A DNA stretch of 64,000 nt from Halomonas huangheensis (GTDB taxonomy: Bacteria > Pseudomonadota > Gammaproteobacteria > Pseudomonadales > Halomonadaceae): contig NZ_CP013106.1 of the NCBI RefSeq assembly GCF_001431725.1, positions 558,001-622,000 of the forward strand, in the 5' to 3' direction. The position numbers and the translations under genes are program-made. Below the pieces are notes generated by a model. The model was not told the origin of the DNA. It did no database searches and worked only from the letters and a program-made list of their open reading frames with translations. Each line of letters starts with the position of its first letter. Positions within the stretch are counted from its first letter, which is position 1. Positions 8,505 to 18,369 of this stretch are shown one piece after another.

Positions 8505-10060
8505 AGATAGTGGGGGTCGTCGCTGGCTATACCTTGATTCTGTTGACCATGGCCATCGGTGGTGCGCTGCTGGCTTTCTGGAACGTTGAACGCACGACCT
8601 GGCTGACCGACCGCATGAACCTTGCGCACCGCTCCTATAGTGCCCACCTGCGACTATCGGCACACAGCTATCAATTGTTCAAGCAGTTCGGCGATGCGGT
8701 GGTGATCGGTGATCAGGATGGAGGGCGTGGGGAGCGCGAGATGATTGCGCGAGTTCTCGAGGACATCAGTGAGATTCGCTCGATCATTTACGCAGAGATT
8801 CGTCTGGCAGGAGAAGGAGAGCGCGAGGAGCTGGTTGTCAGTGAAAGGATCGCCAGCAAGCTCAACGCGTTGATCATCGAATTCGATGACTTGATTCGTA
8901 GTGGTCAGAGCCTTGACCCGGTAACACGCTGGCTACGTTTCTCGAGCCTGTTGGACGAAAGGATTGATCAGGAGTTTCGTTCGCTCATGGAAGGTGCGAT
9001 CAGGGAAGAAAGTGAAGAAGCCGAAGCGGCTCGTCAGGCATTGGCGGAAGGTGCGCGGCGAATTCGTATCATCGCCATGGTCTTTGCGTTGATGGCCACG
9101 TTGCTGACGTTGGCGGTAACCATCTATTACCGCAGGCGGGTGGCATGGCCGCTGAAGCGCTTGATGCTGGGTGTTGAGCAGATGCGTGCTGGTGACTTCA
9201 ACCGCCCGATCACGGTATCGGGACGTGATGAAGTTAGTCATATCAGTCACTTGATCAACCAGTTGGCATCAGATGTTGATGAACATCGTCAGGCACTGGA
9301 GCGGCAGAACGCGCGCCTCGAAAGCGCCGTCGCCGAGCGTACCAGGGAGCTCGAACGCCTGCTGGAGGAAGCTCGCCAGGCAGAGCGCAACCGTCGGCGA
9401 CTGCTGGCCGAAGTCAGCCATGAGCTCAGGACGCCGCTGACTATCATCCATGGTGAAAGCGACGTGGCGTTGCGCGGGCGGCATACCTCGGAAGGCGAAT
9501 ATCGTGAGGCGTTGAAGCGCACGCGTGAAGTGGCCGCACACACCTCAGCACTGATCGGGGATCTGTTGTTCATCGCTCGCCAGGAGGGCGGTAACCCGAG
9601 TCTCCAGTGCGAGTCCGTTGATCTGGTTGTTTTTCTCAAGGATGCATTGAGCCTGGCGCCGCGGCTGGTGTCACTGGATACCACTTTGTCGCAAGCCTTC
9701 ATCTGTGGCGATCGTCTGCGTCTGAGGCAGTCAGTGCTGGCACTGCTGCAGAATGCGAGGTTGTACGGTGGTGAATACCTGGTTGTTGGCCTCCAGGCCA
9801 AGGGTGACGATTTCCGTATTGCCGTCGAGGATGATGGGCCGGGGCTCAGCGACACCGATAAGGAGCTGGTGTTCGAACGCTTCTTTCGAGGCACCAACGC
9901 GGCACGGAATTATACCGAGGGCAGTGGGCTGGGGTTACCGATCGTGCGCTCCATCGCCCGAGCCCATGGTGGTGATGCCGGGTTGTACGACCGCGATGGA
10001 GGAGGCCTGGTGGTATATCTGGATTTACCTCGCGGCGGTGCCGTGGAGGTGTGCTCATGA
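8501..10060 (+). CDS. Membrane sensor histidine kinase (HAMP, HisKA, HATPase_c)
   Basis: A 519-residue inner-membrane sensor kinase. TM1 is at about 4-27. A helical periplasmic domain of about 150 residues follows (rich in Arg/Glu, probably a four-helix bundle), then TM2 at about 186-207 and a HAMP domain starting at PLKRLMLGVEQMRAG. The coiled-coil signalling helix (RLESAVAERTRELERLLEEA) leads to the H-box SHELRTPLTIIHGE with His307. The ATPase domain has N (LLQNARLYGG), G1 (EDDGPGL), F (FERFFRG) and G2 (GSGLGLPIV) boxes. It should be catalytically complete. A start at 8447 is possible, but ATG 8501 overlaps the ABC-like stop (ATGA). Its cognate regulator follows with overlap. Confidence 0.92.
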   Translation: MKIVGVVAGYTLILLTMAIGGALLAFWNVERTTWLTDRMNLAHRSYSAHLRLSAHSYQLFKQFGDAVVIGDQDGGRGEREMIARVLEDISEIRSIIYAEIRLAGEGEREELVVSERIASKLNALIIEFDDLIRSGQSLDPVTRWLRFSSLLDERIDQEFRSLMEGAIREESEEAEAARQALAEGARRIRIIAMVFALMATLLTLAVTIYYRRRVAWPLKRLMLGVEQMRAGDFNRPITVSGRDEVSHISHLINQLASDVDEHRQALERQNARLESAVAERTRELERLLEEARQAERNRRRLLAEVSHELRTPLTIIHGESDVALRGRHTSEGEYREALKRTREVAAHTSALIGDLLFIARQEGGNPSLQCESVDLVVFLKDALSLAPRLVSLDTTLSQAFICGDRLRLRQSVLALLQNARLYGGEYLVVGLQAKGDDFRIAVEDDGPGLSDTDKELVFERFFRGTNAARNYTEGSGLGLPIVRSIARAHGGDAGLYDRDGGGLVVYLDLPRGGAVEVCS

Positions 10061-10755
10061 ATATTCTGGTGATTGAGGATGAAGACCGCGTTGCCGATTT
10101 CATCTGTCGAGGTTTACGCGGTGAGGGCTGGTGTGCGACACACTGCGGCGATGGCGAAAGCGCACTGACAATGCTCCGTGACAATGTGTTTGACGTCGTG
10201 CTGCTGGACATCGTGTTGCCCGGGATCACAGGGCACGAAGTCTGTTCGCGAATGCGTGCGGGCGAGGATCATACGCCGGTGCTGATGCTCACTGCACTGG
10301 ATGCCACCGACGAAAAGGTCACGGGGCTGCGCCGAGGCGCTGACGATTATCTCTCCAAACCCTTCAGTTTCGATGAGCTGATTGCCCGTATCGAGGCTTT
10401 GCATCGCCGTGCCGCGGCATTCGCCCCGACGACGACTGGCAAGGGCAGCAGTGCCGTTCAGTTCGATCGCGAGGCACTGTGCTTGAGGGTCGGCGGTGAA
10501 AGTGTGACGCTGTCGACGCGCGAGCGGGATCTGGTGGTGCTGTTGCTGGCCAATAGTGGCCGGGTGCTCAGCCGCGAGCGAATTCTCAATTCCATCTGGG
10601 GGCTCAATACAGACCCCATGACCAATACGGTCGATGTCTACATTGCCCGTCTGCGCAAGAAGCTGGGCTGTTACGCAGGTCGAATCACCACTGTGCGTGG
10701 CGCTGGCTACCGCTATGATGAAACACCGCTGACCGCTTCAGACCAACCTGGCTGA
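10057..10755 (+). CDS. OmpR/PhoB-family response regulator
   Basis: A 232-residue two-component regulator. The receiver domain has the acidic pair (EDED), phosphoacceptor D51 (VLLDIVLPG), the conserved Thr (LMLTALDA) and Lys (DYLSKPFS). The C-terminal winged-helix DNA-binding domain has TNTVDVYIARLRKKL and the GAGYRYD wing. GTG 10051 is in frame, but ATG 10057 has GGAGGT at proper spacing and overlaps the kinase stop. It is the last gene of the four-gene operon and presumably acts on the operon or on unlinked targets. No direct-repeat binding site was identified. No strong terminator is seen downstream. Confidence 0.93.
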   Translation: MNILVIEDEDRVADFICRGLRGEGWCATHCGDGESALTMLRDNVFDVVLLDIVLPGITGHEVCSRMRAGEDHTPVLMLTALDATDEKVTGLRRGADDYLSKPFSFDELIARIEALHRRAAAFAPTTTGKGSSAVQFDREALCLRVGGESVTLSTRERDLVVLLLANSGRVLSRERILNSIWGLNTDPMTNTVDVYIARLRKKLGCYAGRITTVRGAGYRYDETPLTASDQPG

Positions 10756-10860
10756 GCGCTGTTTTCTGCTGAAGCGCACGCTATCGAGCCGTGCCTTGTT
10801 GGGTTGCACTTTGGGTGTAGATGGCGTGTTTCTTGCTGGCAATACTCCACTCTGGCGAAT

Positions 10861-10931
10861 GTTTTTTGGCTGAAAAAATGCCAGCTTCCTGTTTTTTCCG
10901 TTTTTGTTTTGCTCCCCACACAGGAAAAAAC
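10861..10931. promoter_or_regulatory. AT-rich ald upstream region with inverted repeats
   Basis: In this GC-rich window the 293-bp gap before ald has an unusually A/T-tracted stretch. TTTTTT and AAAAAA flank GGCTG at 10862-10878. GTTTTTTCC (10891-10899) is the exact inverse of GGAAAAAAC (10923-10931). Bent A-tract DNA of this sort is typical of Lrp/AsnC-family control, which often governs alanine dehydrogenase genes. That link is inference; no regulator gene is adjacent. Confidence 0.35.
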
Positions 10932-11048
10932 TCATGTGCTGTAATGCAGTTGACGTTGTTTCAACCATCAAAGGTGTCAACTCCAACCGTACATCAGGTT
11001 TGGCACGGTAGCCGTGTTGAACCCAGCAGTCATCAAGGGAGCAAAGTC

Positions 11049-12164
11049 ATGCGTATTGGCGTGCCTGGAGAAATCAAGAACCACGAGTATCGCGTAGCGC
11101 TTACCCCCAGCGGAGCACGGGAGTTGGTGGATCGTGGGCATACCGTTGTTGTCCAGCAGGGTGCTGGTGACGGTGCCGGCTTTGCCGATAGCGCCTATGA
11201 AGCTGCCGGTGCATCCATTGAAGCCGATGTGGCCGCGCTGTGGGACGGCGCCGAGCTGATCCTCAAGGTCAAGGAGCCTCAGGCCGAAGAAGTCGCGCGC
11301 CTGAAGCCGGAGCATACTCTATTCACTTATCTCCACCTGGCGGCTGAGCAGCAGCTGACTCAAGGCCTGATCGACAGCGGTGCCACCTGCATTGCCTACG
11401 AGACGATTAGCGCCGTTCAGGGTGGTTTGCCGCTGTTGGCACCGATGAGCACGGTGGCGGGGCGTATGGCAGTGCAGGCCGGTGCGCATAGCCTCGAAAA
11501 GGCCCAGGGTGGTGCTGGTGTGCTGCTGCCCGGGGTGCCCGGCGTAGCGCCGGCGCGAGTGACGGTCATTGGTGGTGGGGTCGTCGGTGAGAATGCCGCA
11601 CGCATGGCGCTGGGGCTGGGTGCTGAGGTCACGGTACTGGACCGCTCCATACCGCGTCTCGAGACCCTCGATGATCGCTATCAGGGCCGCATGAAGACCG
11701 TATTCTCCACCGCGGATGCTGTCGAGGAAGCCGCTCGCGAATCGGACCTGATCATCGGTGCTGTACTGGTGCCTGGGGCTGCTGCGCCAAAGCTGATCAC
11801 TCGTGAGATGCTGTCGCTGATGAAGCCCGGCGCGGTGCTGGTTGATGTTGCCATCGACCAGGGTGGATGCTTCGAGACCAGCCGACCAACCACTCATGCC
11901 GAACCGACCTATATCGTGGATGGTGTGGTGCATTATTGCGTAGCCAACATGCCGGGTGCGGTGGCGCGCACCTCCACCCAGGCGTTGACCAATGCCACTC
12001 AGCCATTTGTTGTTGCCCTGGCCAACAAGGGATGGCGCAAGGCGCTGCAGGACGATATCCACTTCGCGGCAGGGCTCAATGTCCATGCTGGCAAGGTGAC
12101 CTATGCTGCAGTAGCAGAGGCTTTCGGAATGGATCATGTGCCGGTGGCAACTCTGCTGAACTGA
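11049..12164 (+). CDS. ald: Alanine dehydrogenase
   Basis: A 371-residue NAD-dependent alanine dehydrogenase, which interconverts L-alanine with pyruvate and ammonia. It begins [18 protein letters not shown], the family signature. It has the conserved Lys/His region ([19 protein letters not shown]) and the nucleotide-binding loop [15 protein letters not shown]. The central helix after it and the C-terminal [20 protein letters not shown] are typical. A longer reading runs to 10821, but ATG 11049 gives the canonical N-terminus and follows GGGAGCAAAGTC. The gene stands alone with its own A-tract-rich upstream region. It supports alanine use as carbon or nitrogen source. Confidence 0.96.
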   Translation: MRIGVPGEIKNHEYRVALTPSGARELVDRGHTVVVQQGAGDGAGFADSAYEAAGASIEADVAALWDGAELILKVKEPQAEEVARLKPEHTLFTYLHLAAEQQLTQGLIDSGATCIAYETISAVQGGLPLLAPMSTVAGRMAVQAGAHSLEKAQGGAGVLLPGVPGVAPARVTVIGGGVVGENAARMALGLGAEVTVLDRSIPRLETLDDRYQGRMKTVFSTADAVEEAARESDLIIGAVLVPGAAAPKLITREMLSLMKPGAVLVDVAIDQGGCFETSRPTTHAEPTYIVDGVVHYCVANMPGAVARTSTQALTNATQPFVVALANKGWRKALQDDIHFAAGLNVHAGKVTYAAVAEAFGMDHVPVATLLN

Positions 12165-12178
12165 TCGTTTACCCCCGT

Positions 12179-12210
12179 CAGCACGCCACAGCTCAATGGC
12201 AGGCGTGCTG
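12179..12210 (+). terminator. Inverted repeat after ald
   Basis: CAGCACGCC (12179-12187) pairs perfectly with GGCGTGCTG (12202-12210) over a 14-base loop, 15 bases after the ald stop. No T tract follows, so this may be a Rho-independent terminator lacking its U run or simply a stabilising 3' hairpin. Confidence 0.4.
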
Positions 12211-12278
12211 GCGTTCGCCTTGAACGGGGCTCCGCGTTACCATAGCGGGCATTCTTGATTGAGCAGAGTTCCGAGCCC

Positions 12279-13340
12279 ATGTCCGCACCTTCCGCCTCGA
12301 CCCCTTCGGCCAACGATGATCAGGGCCAGCACAAGACCCGCGTCCTGACCGGCATTACCACGACGGGTACACCACATCTCGGTAATTATATCGGCGCCAT
12401 CAAGCCGGCTATCGAAGCCAGTCTTGACCCCAACGTACAGTCCTTCTATTTCCTTGCCGACCTGCACGCACTGATCAAGTGTCAGGACGCTCGGCGGGTA
12501 CAGGAATCACGTCTCGAGATCGCCGCTACCTGGCTGGCACTGGGGCTGGATACCGACAATGCCATCTTCTATCGTCAGTCGGATATTCCTGAAATCCCCG
12601 AGCTGACCTGGATGATGTCTTGTGTATGCGCTAAGGGGCTGATGAACCGAGCTCACGCCTACAAGGCGGCGGTAGCCGAGAACGAGGAAGCCGGTAACCA
12701 GGATCCGGACAAGGGCGTCACCATGGGCCTGTTCGGCTATCCGGTGCTGATGGCTGCCGACATTCTCATGTTCAACGCCAACCGGGTGCCGGTGGGCCGC
12801 GACCAGGTTCAGCACATCGAGATGGCTCGTGACATGGCGGGGCGTTTCAATCACCTCTACAAGGACAATTTCTTCACTTTGCCGGAGGCAGTGGTCGATG
12901 AGCGCGTTCAGGTGCTCAACGGGCTCGATGGGCGCAAGATGTCCAAGAGTTACAACAACACTATTCCTCTGTTTGTCGCTGAAAAGAAACTGCTCAAGCT
13001 GGTACGCAAGATCAAGACCAACTCACTGGAACCAGGTGAGCCCAAGGATCCTGATACCTGCACCCTGTTCCAGATCTATTCGGCCTTTGCTTCTGCGGAA
13101 GAGACTCGGGCAATGCGCGATGATTACGCTGCCGGTATTGGCTGGGGTGATGCCAAGAATCGCGTGTTTGAATATCTCAACGAACATCTGCGTGAACCGC
13201 GTGAGCGCTATCAGGCACTGCTCGAGGATCCGGCCCACATCGAGCAGGTATTGTTGCGTGGTGCCGAGCGTGCACGAGAGCAGGCGGCTCCGTTGATGGA
13301 TAGGTTGCGCGTCGCAGCGGGTCTCGGCCGCTTCGTCTGA
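12279..13340 (+). CDS. trpS: Tryptophanyl-tRNA synthetase
   Basis: Class Ic aminoacyl-tRNA synthetase charging tRNA-Trp. The HIGH-equivalent is TPHLGNY near the N-terminus and the KMSKS loop is GRKMSKSYNN. Between them lie the ATP/Trp-binding segments (FLADLHALI, GYPVLMAADIL, VGRDQVQHIEMARD). About 353 residues, close to the family norm. The N-terminus is uncertain: an in-frame TTG at 12255 precedes the ATG at 12279. I prefer the ATG because the first 25 residues are a low-complexity Ser/Pro extension either way. Single-gene unit between ald and maeA. Confidence 0.95.
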   Translation: MSAPSASTPSANDDQGQHKTRVLTGITTTGTPHLGNYIGAIKPAIEASLDPNVQSFYFLADLHALIKCQDARRVQESRLEIAATWLALGLDTDNAIFYRQSDIPEIPELTWMMSCVCAKGLMNRAHAYKAAVAENEEAGNQDPDKGVTMGLFGYPVLMAADILMFNANRVPVGRDQVQHIEMARDMAGRFNHLYKDNFFTLPEAVVDERVQVLNGLDGRKMSKSYNNTIPLFVAEKKLLKLVRKIKTNSLEPGEPKDPDTCTLFQIYSAFASAEETRAMRDDYAAGIGWGDAKNRVFEYLNEHLREPRERYQALLEDPAHIEQVLLRGAERAREQAAPLMDRLRVAAGLGRFV

Positions 13341-13495
13341 ATGCTCAGGTGGCGGGAGCTGTCTGGTCAGTTGGCCAGAGCACGCATTATGCCCGCCAGT
13401 CCTGACTTCCGTGCACAGCGACGTGCTAGAGTAGCCGCAAAGTGCCATCAGAAGCACAAACACGGCCCTGACCCAGTTACCGAATGAGAGCAGCG

Positions 13496-15175
13496 ATGAG
13501 CAAACCTACCAAGCGTCCACTCTATATTCCCTATGCGGGCCCTTCATTGCTGGAGATGCCGTTGTTGAACAAGGGCAGCGCGTTCTCCCAGCGGGAGCGT
13601 CTGCAGTTCAACCTGATCGGGCTTCTGCCGCAGACTGTCGAAGGTATCGACGAGCAGGTGGAGCGCGCCTACTCCCAGTATGGCAAGTGCCAGAATGATC
13701 TGGATCGTCATATTTATCTGCGCGCCATTCAGGATGACAACGAGACGCTGTTCTTCCGTCTCGTGTCAGAACACCTCGAGGAAATGCTGCCGATCATCTA
13801 TACCCCGACGGTAGGGCAGGCCTGTGAGGAGTTCTCGAACATCTACCGCAACCACCGCGGGTTGTTCATCTCCTGGCCGGATCGCGAGCATATGGATGAC
13901 ATCCTGCGCAGCGCGACCAAGGATAACGTCAAGGTCATCGTGGTCACCGACGGCGAGCGGATCCTCGGTCTGGGTGATCAGGGGATCGGAGGTATGGGAA
14001 TCCCGATCGGCAAGTTGTCGCTGTACACCGCCTGCGGTGGGATCAGCCCGGCCAATACTCTGCCGATCATGCTCGATGTCGGCACCAACAATCAGACGCT
14101 ACTCGACGATCCCCGTTACATGGGCTGGCGCCACCCGCGTATCAGCCAGGAGGAGTACGACGAGTTTATCGAGACCTTCATTCAGGCGGTCAAGCGTCGC
14201 TGGCCCAAGGTACTGCTGCAGTTCGAAGACTTTGCTCAGGCCAATGCTGTGCCGTTGCTGGAGCGTTATCGTGATGAGCTGTGCTGCTTCAACGATGATG
14301 TGCAGGGTACTGCGGCAGTCTGTGTCGGTACGTTGATGGCGGCTTGCCAGGCACGTGGCGAAGGTATGGCTCAGCAGCGAGTGGTTTTTGTTGGCTCGGG
14401 GTCTGCCGGCTGTGGTATCGCGGAAATGGTCGTGGTGGCGATGATGGCCGAGGGGCTGACCGAGGCCCAGGCACGGCAGCGCGTATTCATGGTCGACCGC
14501 GAAGGGTTGGTCACAGAAGACCAGAGCTGGTTGCGTGACTTCCAGCGTCGCCTGGCTCAGCCCACCAGTCTTGTGGATGACTGGGAAGGTCAGTCACTGC
14601 TCGAGGTTGTGAGTCAGGTCAAGCCGACGGTGTTGCTCGGGGTCTGTGGTCAGCCAGGGATCTTTACCGAGGACGTGGTCAAGGCCATGCACGCTGGCTG
14701 CAGAACACCGCTGATCATGCCGCTGTCCAACCCCACCAGACGCGCGGAGGCGACGCCGGAAGATGTCCTCAAGTGGACCAACGGCGAAGCCATGGTGGCC
14801 ACCGGTAGCCCCTTTGATCCGGTTGAAATCAATGGCCGTAGTATTCCGATCGCTCAGTGCAACAACGCTTATATATTCCCGGGTATTGGACTGGGTGTAG
14901 TCGCCAGCGGCGCCCGTCATGTTACCGATGCCATGCTGATGGCTGCATCTCGTGCCCTGGCCCGTGAAGCGCCGATCGTCAAGTCCGGTGAAGGTTCGAT
15001 GCTACCGCCGTTGTCGCGTATCCGTGAGATTTCCGAAGCGATTGCCTTTGATGTCGCGGCCCAGGCGCAGCATGAGGGTGTGGCGCTGAAGAGTGATGGA
15101 GCCAAGCTGCGCCAGGCCATTCAGAAGTGCTGCTGGACACCGGAGTATCGTGACTATCGTCGTCGGGCGTTCTAG
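13496..15175 (+). CDS. maeA: NAD-dependent malic enzyme
   Basis: Oxidative decarboxylation of malate to pyruvate and CO2, feeding gluconeogenic or TCA metabolism. The 559-residue length is that of the large MaeA/SfcA class rather than the MaeB class. The N-terminal malic domain contains [16 protein letters not shown] (catalytic Tyr), the Lys-containing [11 protein letters not shown] and the metal-binding FEDFAQANA and [10 protein letters not shown] signature. The NAD-binding domain has [18 protein letters not shown] 13484 is also in frame, but ATG 13496 has a GAGAG purine box at 5-6 bases. It is convergent with acnA, and a bidirectional terminator lies between them. Confidence 0.96.
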   Translation: MSKPTKRPLYIPYAGPSLLEMPLLNKGSAFSQRERLQFNLIGLLPQTVEGIDEQVERAYSQYGKCQNDLDRHIYLRAIQDDNETLFFRLVSEHLEEMLPIIYTPTVGQACEEFSNIYRNHRGLFISWPDREHMDDILRSATKDNVKVIVVTDGERILGLGDQGIGGMGIPIGKLSLYTACGGISPANTLPIMLDVGTNNQTLLDDPRYMGWRHPRISQEEYDEFIETFIQAVKRRWPKVLLQFEDFAQANAVPLLERYRDELCCFNDDVQGTAAVCVGTLMAACQARGEGMAQQRVVFVGSGSAGCGIAEMVVVAMMAEGLTEAQARQRVFMVDREGLVTEDQSWLRDFQRRLAQPTSLVDDWEGQSLLEVVSQVKPTVLLGVCGQPGIFTEDVVKAMHAGCRTPLIMPLSNPTRRAEATPEDVLKWTNGEAMVATGSPFDPVEINGRSIPIAQCNNAYIFPGIGLGVVASGARHVTDAMLMAASRALAREAPIVKSGEGSMLPPLSRIREISEAIAFDVAAQAQHEGVALKSDGAKLRQAIQKCCWTPEYRDYRRRAF

Positions 15176-15192
15176 CGAGTCGCACAGCGACA

Positions 15193-15224
15193 CGAGCTGT
15201 AAGTTACAAGTTGTGAGCGGTAAG
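15193..15224 (+). repeat. REP-like intergenic element, copy 1 (after maeA)
   Basis: A 32-base element that starts CGAGCTGTAAG and ends AGCGGTAAG. It matches 51463-51494 at 27 of 32 positions in the same orientation. Both copies lie just after a stop codon (maeA here, dnaE there). It is rich in AAG/CTG steps and resembles dispersed extragenic repeats. Only the two-copy match is shown directly. Confidence 0.6.
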
Positions 15225-15235
15225 TGAGAACCAGC

Positions 15236-15268
15236 AAAATGCCGCGGCCAATGGCCGCGGCATTTTTT
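15236..15268. terminator. Bidirectional terminator between maeA and acnA
   Basis: A perfect 14-bp stem (15236-15249 with 15253-15266, core GCCGCGGCC) and an AAT loop. It is flanked by AAAA on the left and TTTTTT on the right, so it works as an intrinsic terminator in both directions. It sits between convergent maeA and acnA. Confidence 0.9.
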
Positions 15269-15335
15269 CATCAGTCCTGTGTTGGTCGGTTCTTACAGCT
15301 CCACCACCTTGCGCGCGCGGGGTGGTGGAGTGTCC

Positions 15336-18077
15336 TCAGGCTGCGCCGATCATCCTGCGCAGTACATAGTGGAGGATGCCGCCGTGGCGGTAGTACTCCA
15401 GCTCGTTGGCGGTGTCGATACGACACAGGGCTTCGATGCTCTTGTCACCCTTGTCGCTGTGGATGGTTACCTTGACCTTGCTGCCCGGAGCCAGGTCGCT
15501 CAAGCCTTCGATCGAGATGCTTTCATCTCCGGTCATGCCCAGCGATTTGCGGTCCTCGCCTTCCGGGAACTGCAGCGGAACCACACCCATGCCGATCAGG
15601 TTGGAGCGGTGAATGCGCTCGTAGGACTCGGTCAGCACGGCGCGTACACCCAGCAGCAGCGTGCCCTTGGCCGCCCAGTCGCGTGAGGAGCCGGTGCCAT
15701 ACTCCTTGCCGGCAATCACCACCAGTGGCGTGCCTTCCTGCTGATAGCGCATGGCGGCATCGTAGATGGCCATTTGTTCGCCACTGGGCACATGACGGGT
15801 TTCTCCACCGACCACGCCGTCAAGCATCTCGTTCTGGATGCGAACGTTGGCAAAGGTGCCGCGCATCATGACTTCATGGTTGCCACGCCGCGAGCCATAG
15901 GAGTTGAAGTCGACCACCTTGACGCCATTCTCCTGCAGGTAGCGGCCGGCTGGACTGTCCGGCTTGATCGCACCTGCTGGTGAAATGTGGTCGGTGGTTA
16001 CCGAGTCGCCAAGCATGGCAAGAATCCGCGCCTGCTTGACATCCTCGATGGGGGACGGGTCCCGCCCCATACCTTCGAAGAATGGCGGGTGCTGGATATA
16101 GGTAGAGTCACTGCTCCACTCATAGACTTCGCTCTGCGGTACGTCGATGGCCCGCCAGACGTCATCGCCGTTGAATACCTCAGCGTACTCCTTGTGGAAC
16201 ATTGCGGTGTTGACCTTCTCCACTGCCTCGGCGACTTCCTTCTGTGATGGCCAGATATCCTTGAGATAGACCGGGTTGCCATCACTGTCCTCGCCAAGTG
16301 GATCCTTGATCAGGTCGCAACGTACGTTACCCGCGAGGGCAAAGGCCACCACCAGCGGCGGTGATGCGAGCCAGTTGGTCTTGACCAGCGGATGAACGCG
16401 GCCTTCGAAGTTGCGGTTGCCGGACAGCACCGAGGCGACGGTGAGATCACCGTTCTTCACGGCTTCCTCGATAGGCTCGGGTAATGGGCCGGAGTTACCG
16501 ATGCAGGTGGTGCAGCCATAGCCCACCAGGTTGAAGCCCAGCTCATTGAGGTCATCCTGTAACTCGGCGGCTGCCAGGTAGTCGGTGACCACCTTGGAGC
16601 CGGGGGCTAATGAGGTCTTGACCCAGGGCTGCGTCTTGAGGCCTTTCTTGAGAGCATTTCTGGCCAATAGACCTGCCGCCATCATCACGCTGGGATTGGA
16701 GGTGTTGGTGCAGGAGGTAATAGCGGCAATCACCACGGCGCCGGGATCGAGGCTGAAGTTTTCACCGTCGTGCTCGACCTGCTGGCTCTCCGCGTGGCGA
16801 TAGCTGCGTGCGACACCGACTGCGGTCTGGCCTCCTTCGGCGTCAAGATTGGCACTGCGTTCACTGTCCACCGACTGGCCATTGCCCTGCATCAACTTCT
16901 CGAAAGTTGCGCTTAGGTCCTTGAGAGCGACGCGATCCTGGGGACGCTTGGGGCCGGCAAGACTGGCTTCGACGTCATCCATGTCGAGTTCCAGTGCATC
17001 GGTGAAAATCGGCTCATGGCCGGGTTCGCGCCATAGTCCCTGCTCCTTGCAGTAGGCTTCGACCAGCGCAATCTGCTGGTCTTCGCGCCCTGATAGGCGC
17101 ATGTAGGTCAGGGTCTCGTTATCCACAGGGAAGAAACCGCAAGTCGCGCCATACTCAGGTGCCATGTTGGCGATGGTTGCGCGGTCGGCCAATGGCAGGT
17201 CCTTGAGACCATCGCCGTAGAACTCGACGAACTTGCCGACGACGCCTTTCTTGCGCAGCATCTCGGTGACAGTCAGCACCAGATCGGTGGCGGTGATGCC
17301 TTCACGTAGTTTGCCGGTCAGTTTGAAGCCGATGACTTCAGGAATCAGCATCGACACTGGCTGACCCAGCATGGCCGCTTCGGCCTCGATGCCGCCGACA
17401 CCCCATCCGAGCACACCGAGGCCGTTGATCATGGTGGTGTGGGAATCAGTGCCCACCAGCGTATCGGGGTAGGCGAGGGTCCTGCCGTCCTCGTCCTTCG
17501 TCCATACCGTCTTGCCCAGATATTCAAGATTGACCTGGTGACAGATACCGGTGCCCGGCGGCACCACGCGGAAGTTGTCGAATGCCTGCTGGCCCCAGCG
17601 CAGAAATTCATAGCGCTCGCGGTTGCGATCCATTTCCAGCGCCACGTTGTCCTTGAAGGAGCTGGGATCGCCGAAGTGATCTACCATCACCGAGTGGTCG
17701 ATGACCAGGTCTACCGGCGAGAGTGGGTTGATGCGTGATGGTTGCTCTCCCAGAGCTTCTACGGCAGCGCGCATCGAGGCGAGGTCAACCACACCTGGCA
17801 CGCCGGTGAAGTCCTGCATCAGTACGCGGGCAGGGCGATAACCGATTTCGCGATCGGAGCGGCCTTCCTTCTGCCAATCGATCAGCGCCTGAACATCCTC
17901 GACGTTGACGCTATCGTCATCGGCAAACCTGAGCTGATTCTCGAGCAGTATCTTGAGCGTCATCGGTAGGCGAGAAATGTCGCCCAGTGCCTGCGCAGCC
18001 TTGTTTAGACTGTGGATTTCCCAGGACTGGTCACCGACCTTGAGTGTCTGACGGGTATCCGGAAGTGAAGTTGTCAT
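15336..18077 (-). CDS. acnA: Aconitate hydratase A
   Basis: A 913-residue TCA-cycle aconitase of the AcnA/IRP1 class: citrate to isocitrate via cis-aconitate with a [4Fe-4S] cluster. Cluster ligands are visible as AITSCTNTSNP and YGCTTCIGNSGPL. Other marks are VGTDSHTTMINGLGVLGWGVGGIEAE near the middle and the domain 4 arginine loop EYGTGSSRDWAAKGT. The reading frame extends 50 codons upstream to 18227, but ATG 18077 is preceded by a perfect AGGAGG five bases away and gives the family N-terminus. It is convergent with maeA and divergent from the CPXCG gene. The C-terminus YVLRRMIGAA is complete. Confidence 0.97.
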   Translation of the reverse strand: MTTSLPDTRQTLKVGDQSWEIHSLNKAAQALGDISRLPMTLKILLENQLRFADDDSVNVEDVQALIDWQKEGRSDREIGYRPARVLMQDFTGVPGVVDLASMRAAVEALGEQPSRINPLSPVDLVIDHSVMVDHFGDPSSFKDNVALEMDRNRERYEFLRWGQQAFDNFRVVPPGTGICHQVNLEYLGKTVWTKDEDGRTLAYPDTLVGTDSHTTMINGLGVLGWGVGGIEAEAAMLGQPVSMLIPEVIGFKLTGKLREGITATDLVLTVTEMLRKKGVVGKFVEFYGDGLKDLPLADRATIANMAPEYGATCGFFPVDNETLTYMRLSGREDQQIALVEAYCKEQGLWREPGHEPIFTDALELDMDDVEASLAGPKRPQDRVALKDLSATFEKLMQGNGQSVDSERSANLDAEGGQTAVGVARSYRHAESQQVEHDGENFSLDPGAVVIAAITSCTNTSNPSVMMAAGLLARNALKKGLKTQPWVKTSLAPGSKVVTDYLAAAELQDDLNELGFNLVGYGCTTCIGNSGPLPEPIEEAVKNGDLTVASVLSGNRNFEGRVHPLVKTNWLASPPLVVAFALAGNVRCDLIKDPLGEDSDGNPVYLKDIWPSQKEVAEAVEKVNTAMFHKEYAEVFNGDDVWRAIDVPQSEVYEWSSDSTYIQHPPFFEGMGRDPSPIEDVKQARILAMLGDSVTTDHISPAGAIKPDSPAGRYLQENGVKVVDFNSYGSRRGNHEVMMRGTFANVRIQNEMLDGVVGGETRHVPSGEQMAIYDAAMRYQQEGTPLVVIAGKEYGTGSSRDWAAKGTLLLGVRAVLTESYERIHRSNLIGMGVVPLQFPEGEDRKSLGMTGDESISIEGLSDLAPGSKVKVTIHSDKGDKSIEALCRIDTANELEYYRHGGILHYVLRRMIGAA

Positions 18078-18299
18078 GCTGTCCTCCTGAGGCTGAGTAT
18101 CGAACGGTCCAGGTTCTTCAGAGGCTGGCTGCTGGTTCGGAAAGGCAATCTCCTGTGATGACCAGTGGGGCTCGCCGAGCGCTCCTGCCCTTCTGCTTGG
18201 TATTGGTATGTCGGAAGGGGGATTCAAGTGCGGGATATCATGATAGGCGCGCCAGCGCCGCTATCACGGTACTTTGTATTGTCGTATCTCGCGTTATCT

Positions 18300-18326
18300 G
18301 GGGGCACACCTTGAAAGGTAACCCCC
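18300..18326. promoter_or_regulatory. Nested inverted repeat in the acnA upstream region
   Basis: ACCTT-GA-AAGGT (18308-18319) is a perfect dyad nested within GGGGG (18300-18304) and CCCCC (18322-18326). A second dyad (GATAGGCGC with GCGCCGCTATC) lies at about 18242-18265. Both sit between divergent acnA and the CPXCG gene. They could be operators or RNA hairpins; no matching regulator consensus is recognised. Confidence 0.3.
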
Positions 18327-18369
18327 TTGACGCCATCTTCATAGCTCCACCTGATATCAGGAGCCTGTC

